Source of the DNA: Macrostomum hystrix
Taxonomy: Eukaryota > Platyhelminthes > Macrostomidae
DNA length: 64,000 bases
Assembly: GCA_950097015.1 (NCBI GenBank)
Contig: CATNEN010000034.1
Coordinates: forward strand, 944,501-1,008,500
Direction of reading: 5' to 3'
A program made the position numbers and the translations under genes. A model generated the notes under the pieces. That model searched no databases. It worked only from the letters and a program-made list of their open reading frames with translations, and was not told the origin of the DNA. Shown here in pieces: positions 55,766 through 64,000 of this stretch (position 1 is the first letter of the stretch; every line of letters starts with the position of its first letter).

Positions 55766-58160
55766 TTTCCGATTGTTAGATATAACAATATGCCATTCCT
55801 AACGGCAATTTCCAGTTCATTTCTATTTGCTTTCCATTTGGAATTAGATTTGGCCAGCAACGCGCATTCACCTTACTATTGATGCGTCATACTACTGCTG
55901 CGGCTTCGCTAACTCGAGTAGTATTTTCTCTATCCAGTTTTACTTTCTGGCTATCTTTTAGTGACTATTTTACAAATAGTTTTGCATGTAGTGAAAATTG
56001 TCTTTACCGCTTAGAGCAGAGCATGCCGTGGTCTATCGGACCTGTTGAATTTGATAAAATGTCCTATTTAACTATTGTTAATCCTCCCCTCTCCGACTGC
56101 CTTTGTGTTCTCGAATGGCTTTTGTGATGATTAAAAAAATTCTATTTCTTAGTTCCTTGATGCACACACATGTACCATTTTATACTGGCATATTTGCATT
56201 GCTCTATATTTATGAGACAACAACATTGACAGTTGCAAGCCTCCACCCTCCACAGTTTGTATGCTGTCTCGACTGCTATTTTCAATTTAATTTTGCTACA
56301 TTTTTTTTGTCAAACTCGGACAAACTTCCAATTGTTTGTGTCTGTTTCCCAATCGGCCTTCTGCTTCACCCGTAGAGTTGATGCGCTCTTTTAACTCCCA
56401 GTCGCCTGTTGGAGCTCGCCAGTTTTTGTGCAGCCTCCAACACGCCTACTGCCAGTAGCGGATGCGGCACTTATCTTGGCATCCAAATCTCTGTTGTGTT
56501 CGTAACCATGTTTTTTCAACGGGTCCACCTAAAATGTTACCGCATCTCCCCAGCATACTACTTGTTGTTTTAAGTAGTTATATGAAGTGTTTTTTTAGTT
56601 CTAGGCAAACTGTCCAGCGGCGACTCTTCACTGTGTAAACTTTAAAATTTAGTTTTTTATCCTTCTAGGTTTTTTTCTATGTGCGCCCACCAGTTTTTAT
56701 CAAAGTAATTTTCGAGCAAATTTTTAGCTTCTTCTATCATTTTTTGTTAATTTTTACTTGTAAATTAAACCTGACGTTTTTTATTTCATTTTGTATTATT
56801 AACCATTGACTATAACTTTTGCACTATGTATATAAAAAATGAGTAGCCCCATTATCCTACTCTAGCAGTAACAGTAGTGGTAGTAATAGCTTGTCATATC
56901 GTTTGTTTTATTGTCTATAATTTGATCATTAGGCAATTAAGCAAGAGTGTTGCAGCTGAAGTCAATATTATTGCGTTATGAAATCTTTGACTTTGCTTCA
57001 ATTTATTTCGAAATAACCAGCCTTGATGTAGCCGGCTGCGGTTTCTATTGTAAATAATTTTGATCTATTTTAGTTAATAAAGTTAAAACTGGCTTGAACA
57101 AAATGAAACCTGAGGCCCATTCGCACCTTTCACTGCACTCCTCCCATCCCATCCTTCCATCTGACGTATCCCTTCTAAAAGTTGCATGCCGCTGCTGCTT
57201 ACTAACTCTGCTATCTTCTCTCCTTCTGGCTTTTCATTAGTTTTCCAGACCAAATCTGTGTACATTCTCGGTGTGCCTGTTTGTGTTGTTTTAAAATGTG
57301 ACATTTTTATTAAAGAAATAAGCCCTTCTAACTACCTTAGCCTAGACACCAACTCCTTCCTCTCCGATCTGAATCAAATTGCAGCTAGACGCGATTGATT
57401 CGCAATGTTTTACATCGATTTGGTGGCATATATAAAACTGAATACTTGCATATTTATATAGCTCGTATATATATAAATATTTGTTTGAGGCGCATACGGA
57501 GAAGCTATTGTTGTAAATCGTTGTTGTTCGTTTCCCACTTCCTCTTTTTTATTCTATTAGGCTCCTCTTGATTGCACTATATTACTAACAAGCTTTTTTA
57601 AGTAGTATTATAGGTGTGTTGTTTCTGTTTCCTATTAGCTTTTTACTCGTTTGTTTATTTGGCAAGCTTACTGTAAGTAGCGTGAAGGGCGTATAGCCGG
57701 TTTTATTATTATTTTTATTTTCATTGTCGATGATCTTTTAAGCTAGGAATTCTGACAGCCTATACCATTTTACACGCGCACCCAAAGTATCTTCTCTCTA
57801 TTGTCGTAGCTAATTTCCTAAGGACTCAATCTAAGCTTCATATTGGCAAATTATGCTCTGGCGCTCTTTGATGGCTATTCTAATCACAAATTATCCAATC
57901 TGTTATGCTGATAAAACATTTGACATATATGCATATGGCTAACTCGACTGTTTGTCCCAATTATATATATAAATTATCGCTAGAAAATAGCACTCTCCGC
58001 TGTTTTAACTCTCTCTTTTGTTTTTCTCGGCAGCATCATGTAAAACCTTAACACGATAATTCTGTTGCGGTGGATTTCCACTGTCCGTTTTTAATGGTCT
58101 TTTTTATTTTAATGCTGGGGCTGCAAATTTATTAATGGCTGTTGAATAGTCCTGGGATTA
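55766..58160. other. Zinc-finger 3' flank and spacer
   Basis: AT-rich, T-rich on the plus strand. It may be a long 3' UTR ending near the AATAAA at 57076. Small open frames have no family resemblance. Confidence 0.4.
57076..57081 (+). terminator. Candidate polyadenylation signal
   Basis: AATAAA on the plus strand, 2.4 kb after the zinc-finger stop codon. If used, the 3' UTR would include the whole 43-bp array. Confidence 0.3.
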
Positions 58161-58164
58161 ACAA

Positions 58165-60862
58165 GGCTGTGAAGGTTATTGAGGCTGTGGAGATGGCCAC
58201 CCCAATCAGATCATTGAGGCTGTGGAGATGGCCACCCCAATCAGATCATTGAGGCTGTGGAGATGGCCACCCAATCAGATGATTGAGGCTGTGGAGATGG
58301 CCACCCAATCAGATGATTGAGGCTGTGGAGATGGCCACCCAATCAGATGATTGAGGCTGTGGAGATGGCCACCCAATCAGATCATTGAGGCTGTGGAGAT
58401 GGCCACCCAATCAGATCATTTAGGCTGTGGAGATGGCCACCCAATCAGATCATTGAGGCTGTGGAGATGGCCACCCCAATCAGATCATTGAGGTTGTGGA
58501 GATGGCCACCCCAATCAGATCATTGAGGCTGTGGAGATGGCCACCCCAATCAGATCATTGAGGCTGTGGAGATGGCCACCCCAATCAGATCATTGAGGCT
58601 GTGGAGATGGCCACCCCAATCAGATCATTGAGGTTGTGGAGATGGCCACCCCAATCAGATCATTGAGGTTGTGGAGATGGCCACCCCAATCAGATCATTG
58701 AGGCTGTGGAGATGGCCACCCCAATCAGATCATTGAGGCTGTGGAGATGGCCACCCAATCAGATCATTGAGGCTGTGGAGATGGCCACCCAATCAGATCA
58801 TTGAGGCTGTGGAGATGGCCACCCCAATCAGATCATTGAGGCTGTGGAGATGGCCACCCAATCAGATCATTGAGGCTGTGGAGATGGCCACCCAATCAGA
58901 TCATTTAGGCTGTGGAGATGGCCACCCAATCAGATCATTGAGGCTGTGGAGATGGCCACCCCAATCAGATCATTGAGGTTGTGGAGATGGCCACCCCAAT
59001 CAGATCATTGAGGTTGTGGAGATGGCCACCCCAATCAGATCATTGAGGCTGTGGAGATGGCCACCCCAATCAGATCATTGAGGCTGTGGAGATGGCCACC
59101 CAATCAGATCATTTAGGCTGTGGAGATGGCCACCCAATCAGATCATTGAGGCTGTGGAGATGGCCACCCCAATCAGATCATTGAGGTTGTGGAGATGGCC
59201 ACCCCAATCAGATCATTGAGGTTGTGGAGATGGCCACCCCAATCAGATCATTGAGGCTGTGGAGATGGCCACCCCAATCAGATTATTGAGGCTGTGGAGA
59301 TGGCCACCCAATCAGATCATTGAGGCTGTGGAGATGGCCACCCAATCAGATCATTGAGGCTGTGGAGATGGCCACCCCAATCAGATCATTGAGGCTGTGG
59401 AGATGGCCACCCAATCAGATCATTGAGGCTGTGGAGATGGCCACCCAATCAGATCATTTAGGCTGTGGAGATGGCCACCCAATCAGATCATTGAGGCTGT
59501 GGAGATGGCCACCCCAATCAGATCATTGAGGTTGTGGAGATGGCCACCCCAATCAGATCATTGAGGTTGTGGAGATGGCCACCCCAATCAGATCATTGAG
59601 GCTGTGGAGATGGCCACCCAATCAGATCATTTAGGCTGTGGAGATGGCCACCCAATCAGATCATTGAGGCTGTGGAGATGGCCACCCCAATCAGATCATT
59701 GAGGTTGTGGAGATGGCCACCCCAATCAGATCATTGAGGTTGTGGAGATGGCCACCCCAATCAGATCATTGAGGCTGTGGAGATGGCCACCCCAATCAGA
59801 TTATTGAGGCTGTGGAGATGGCCACCCAATCAGATCATTGAGGCTGTGGAGATGGCCACCCAATCAGATCATTGAGGCTGTGGAGATGGCCACCCCAATC
59901 AGATCATTGAGGCTGTGGAGATGGCCACCCAATCAGATCATTGAGGCTGTGGAGATGGCCACCCAATCAGATCATTTAGGCTGTGGAGATGGCCACCCAA
60001 TCAGATCATTGAGGCTGTGGAGATGGCCACCCCAATCAGATCATTGAGGTTGTGGAGATGGCCACCCCAATCAGATCATTGAGGTTGTGGAGATGGCCAC
60101 CCCAATCAGATCATTGAGGCTGTGGAGATGGCCACCCCAATCAGATCATTGAGGTTGTGGAGATGGCCACCCAATCAGATCATTGAGGCTGTGGAGATGG
60201 CCACCCCAATCAGATCATTGAGGCTGTGGAGATGGCCACCCCAATCAGATCATTGAGGCTGTGGAGATGGCCACCCAATCAGATCATTGAGGCTGTGGAG
60301 ATGGCCACCCAATCAGATCATTGAGGCTGTGGAGATGGCCACCCAATCAGATCATTGAGGCTGTGGAGATGGCCACCCAATCAGATCATTGAGGCTGTGG
60401 AGATGGCCACCCCAATCAGATCATTGAGGCTGTGGAGATGGCCACCCAATCAGATGATTGAGGTTGTGTAGATGGCCACCCCAATCAGATCATTGAGGCT
60501 GTGGAGATGGCCACCCCAATTAGATGATTGAGGCTGTGGAGATGGCCACCCAATCAGATCATTGAGGCTGTGGAGATGGCCACCCCAATCAGATGATTGA
60601 GGTTGTGTAGATGGCCACCCCAATCAGATCATTGAGGCTGTGGAGATGGCCACCCCAATTAGATGATTGAGGCTGTGGAGATGGCCACCCAATCAGATCA
60701 TTGAGGCTGTGGAGATGGCCACCCCAATCAGATCATTGAGGCTGTGGAGATGGCCACCCCAATCAGATCATTGAGGTTGTGGAGATGGCCACCCCAATCA
60801 GATCATTGAGGCTGTGGAGATGGCCACCCCAATCAGATCATTGAGGCTGTGGAGATGGCCAC
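58165..60862. repeat. Large minisatellite, 34/35-bp unit with higher-order repeats
   Basis: About 78 copies of a unit containing ggctgtggagatggccaccc then (c)aatcagatcattga. Length alternates between 34 and 35 bp with one C. Blocks at 58767, 59320 and 59838 encode the same 69-residue frame, spaced 553 and 518 bp, which equals 16 and 15 units. Markers such as catttagg and gattattgagg recur at the same spacing. CCAATCAG occurs in nearly every unit. Confidence 0.98.
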
Positions 60863-61001
60863 CTCAGGGACTATTGTACATATCCGGTAGCTATTGTCAT
60901 TAATCACTGTATTAATACAGTATGTCTGCTCTATGCTTTTATATTTAGCATCTCTAAAAAGTAGATTAAGTAAGAGTGCAATTAAGTCCGCAGAATTTCT
61001 T

Positions 61002-64000
61002 CTATGGAATATATTCTATGACTGTGTCGTCAGCGATGTCCACCGGTGCGGTAGCCGTGTCATCGGTGACGGTGATGTACTTCATGTAGCCACCTGAGAT
61101 CAGATAAGTCAGCTGATCCTGCAGACATCAGGATAGAGGGAAGGGCTTGTGGATACTTTAATAGAATATTTTATATAGCTTGTAGAGATCAAGGCTGAGC
61201 ACCCGAAGCGCCGCCTACATTACAGCACGGCAAGAACTGCTCACCGAGAGGTACGGTTCCTGCAGTTTGAGCTGAGGCAGTCGCTTTTGAACGAGCTCAA
61301 ACAGCTGCTTTCTGGTCAGCCGCCGCTGCTGCTTCATGGCTGTGACTAAGGCGCACTGAACCTTTTTCTCCTTCATCCGCTGGTCGAGCTTCTCCAAGCG
61401 CCGGCGCTGCTTCTGAGCCTGCTGCTGTTTCAGAATCATCAGGTTCACCTGCTTGGCGTTGCTGAACGGAATTGGATATAATTGTAAATTCGGGTCATTG
61501 CGGAGTGAAGTGGACTTCAATTTATGAGATCCGAGGTTCTATTCGAAATTTACCTATCAAAGTCGTCATTCACAGCGTAGCGACTAAAACTTTTTCGACC
61601 GATTTCGCAGCCCTCCTCGTCTTCGACCTCGGCCTCGAACTCCTGACCGCCGGGTGCGGCCACAAGTACACCAGCCCTGGTCAGGTGATGCAGGTAGAAG
61701 GCCAGGTCAGAGGCTTTAATACCAGTGCTAATCTGCAGATCAGATTCGGCCAGGTATTGACTATCGCTGCGGTCGACTGAGTCGCCTTTGGCAGCCTCCT
61801 CGCAGTGGAGCAGGATGAGCATGACAGCAGCTGAGCAGCGCAGCTGAATAGGTTCAGCTTGGCTTCGACGACGCCTGGGCGAGAAGGCTAGCAGGCCGGA
61901 GCCGTATGAGTAGGCCAGGCTGACCTGGCGACCGCTGTGTCGAGACTGATAGGTGCTGATTGCCACGTCAGCTAGGGGTGCCAGCTGAGCAGAGGATATG
62001 CGGGTTCATGCACAAAGTTGCTTATCTATGAATTATCTGCGAGGTTAAAGTAAGCGCGCGCTTTGCTTTCACTCGTTGGGTGGTCTAACTTGAGTCATTC
62101 TGCGTGGTCAGACTCAGGCGTCAAGCTCATTTATTGATGTTGCCGGATTTCTAGGCCAGACTACTCATTCGAGTAGTCTGACGTCGAGGTCATTTTTTAG
62201 GCTGCTGGATTCCAAGGTCCCTCGGGAGGTCTGACGTCAAGGTCATTTATTTAGTTTGCCGGATTTCAAGGTCATTGGAGTGGTCTGACGTCAAGGTCAT
62301 GTGTTGAGACTGTTGGATTTCAAGGTCATTGGAGTGGTCTGACGTCAAGGTCATTTGTTGAGACTGTTGGATTTCAAGGTCATTGGAGTGGTCTGAAGCC
62401 AAGGTCATTTATTGAGGTTGCCGGTTTCATTTAACTTAATTAAAAAATTGAATTACAAATTTTTGGGTTACTTTTTCGACAGAAAATATTGTTCAAAAAC
62501 ATTTCTGCAAGAGCATCTTGCTTATACAGAATCTTGACTGATTCCGACTCCCAACCGACTCTCACCAGACGCGGCAGTTGAACAGTCTCAGTCGCTATTC
62601 TCCAGAAATAGCCTCGAACAAAACTGAACCTGATTGGCGGCTGGTCGCCCAGCTGCTCAAGCTGCAGGTCTCGATACTCGGCCAATTCGCGCAGCTCAGC
62701 ATTGAAGCTCTCGGACTCGCGAAAGTCTTTCAACACGCTCCTAACCTCGTACAGCGCCTTCCAACCGCTGAGCTTGGTGAGGCTCTCCAGGGCGAAGGTC
62801 TCAGCTTCGAGGCTGAGCTGGTCGCAGGCCTCCGAGAGCAGTCGCTCGCGCAGCAGTGCGTGGTAGCGCAATAGGAAGGCCTCCTTGTCTTCCAGCAGGC
62901 TGTAGAGCGTCATCTGAGAGTGTATTGTAAACACGGGAACTGTGGGACCTTAATTGTATATGGCTAGAGCAGCGCTGATGTTCAGCTGCTGGTTGAACAG
63001 GAGTTGGTAGGTTTCACATAGCAGTTGTATCTCTGTAGTTAGAACTTCGGACTACTGAAGAATCGGAATTCCGAATCTCAGGTAAGCGAACTGTCATGAG
63101 TTGAGTCCATGGACTCACTCACTTGGGTGAGATATGTGTAAACAGTCTTTGATTTCGCTTCACTATGGCTAAGCTTGTGCTACTGGCTCTAAACCTAACC
63201 TGACTGGATTAGATTTAACTTCATTTCATTAGAGCAAGGCTGGGGGTTTGATGAGCAGAGCTCATGGAAGAGCTCCCAGCCATGCACGCACCAGATCCTC
63301 CAGTAATTGCACTGCGCCGGCGTCAAGTGTTCGAATTGAGCGCATCTGCCGATGAAAATGGTGCGCCAGCGCCGTGGCAGGGTAACTGCTGCCCGGATTG
63401 TGCCTGTAGCTGGCCGCCTCGGTCAGCGAACCGCCGCCGCAGGCGTTCAGCACATCGGCTATCCCAGCGCGAACCTATGGCGGCGGACATCGAGCGGATT
63501 CATTCCTCCTTCATCAAATCTTCAGGTAGCCCAGCTATCTATTCCAGATCTTCAGGTAGCCCAGCTATCTATTCCAGATCTTCAGGTAGCCCAGCTATCT
63601 ATTCCAGATCTTCAGGTAGCCCAGCTATCTATTTTAGATCCTTAAGTAGCCCTACTTTCTATTCCAGATCTTTAAAGTAGTCACAAGCCTTATTTCTAAA
63701 AGTTGTTCTTGCAAAAAAACTAAATAACAGTGCATGCTTTGCTACCACACCGTGCCAAAAAGAAGACTACGACTTAACGACGGCGACTGCTGTAGCTCGA
63801 TTGTTGTCTCGATGATGGCTTTGCAGTAACGCAGCTGCGAGGCACACGTCTCAACATACATGGAGGTCGCCTGCGGGTGTGTCGGAGACAGCGAGTTTGT
63901 GACAGTGGGCATGGGAGACTGAGAGTCTGTGGCATGAGAGACAGAGAGTCTGTGGCATGAGAGACAGAGAGTCTGTGGCATGAGAGACAGAGAGTCTGTG
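61002..64000 (-). CDS. Divergent cullin (5' end beyond right edge)
   Basis: Scaffold of a cullin-RING ubiquitin ligase. Exons 63751-63870 (tentative), 63292-63474, 62566-62913, 61554-61984, 61245-61461 and 61002-61118 join in frame, giving 471 C-terminal residues. The order matches cullins: ALAHHFHRQM then LEDKEAFLLRYHALLRERLL (where other cullins have the KDVFE...RLL segment), YFW...LPRL, STYQSRHSGRQVSLAYSYGSG, the YAVNDDF segment, and a C-terminal winged helix with ALVTAMKQQRRLTRKQL. The Lys in TAMK aligns with the neddylation site. The RLL and HSGR anchors are kept but the rest is diverged, and the C terminus carries an acidic extension after GGYMKYIT. Resemblance in the NDDF-VNLM part leans towards CUL5 or CUL2; the subfamily is not settled. 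Confidence 0.87.
62105..62425. repeat. Degenerate minisatellite, about 58-bp unit
   Basis: Five to six imperfect copies of a unit with ggtctgacgtcaaggtcatt and ggatttcaaggtcattggag, in a cullin intron. Confidence 0.9.
63515..63672. repeat. Short minisatellite, 30-bp unit
   Basis: Four good copies and one diverged copy of cagatcttcaggtagcccag then ctatctattc, in a cullin intron. Confidence 0.95.
63893..64000. repeat. Minisatellite, 21-bp unit, cut by right edge
   Basis: At least four copies of gtctgtggcatgagagacaga. It begins about 20 bp from the acceptor of the tentative cullin exon at 63870 and continues out of the window. Confidence 0.93.

Noticed and set aside
58767-60047. Three identical 69-codon genes
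   Set aside because: They are register-shifted copies of a 34/35-bp satellite; the identity reflects block duplication, not a gene family.

Overview
The window is animal nuclear DNA. The genes are split by GT-AG introns and encode metazoan families: an ionotropic glutamate receptor, a novel-type protein kinase C, KRR1, CCDC170 and a cullin. Two tRNA-derived SINE families are also present. Protein-coding exons are GC-rich and the spacers AT-rich. Many start codons lie 3-20 bases after a splice-acceptor-like YAG, which would fit spliced-leader trans-splicing. Together with the heavy minisatellite load this makes a free-living flatworm (Macrostomum-like) or another lophotrochozoan plausible, but the sequence alone does not prove the phylum.

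Layout. 1-9590 (minus): a glutamate receptor, ten exons recovered in frame, running off the left edge. 9591-15228: spacer with five tandem arrays. 15229-20502 (minus): PKC epsilon-type kinase in three recovered exons; the first coding exon was not found. 21960-24225 (minus): KRR1, two exons, with a SINE inserted in an older repeat inside its intron. 25345-27640 (plus): a broken Ty3/gypsy-type retroelement. 32789-36726 (minus): CCDC170. 39909-40698 (minus): a small secreted, peptide-precursor-like gene. 40715-49320: spacer with large arrays and a SINE nested in another SINE. 49335-54672 (plus): a very large low-complexity C2H2 zinc-finger protein. 54673-61001: long 3' region with two big arrays. 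61002 to beyond 64000 (minus): a divergent cullin.

The dominant feature is tandem repetition. About thirty separate minisatellites, each with its own unit (15-58 bp), make up very roughly a quarter of the window. Many fill introns up to within 5-40 bases of a splice site. Several units resemble the neighbouring splice signal, as though the arrays had been seeded from it. Two arrays have clear higher-order structure.

The genes do not form an obvious pathway. They are neighbours with unrelated roles: synaptic signalling, lipid-activated kinase signalling, ribosome biogenesis, microtubule or Golgi-associated coiled coil, secreted peptide, transcription, ubiquitin ligation. No CRISPR, rRNA or convincing free-standing tRNA gene was seen.
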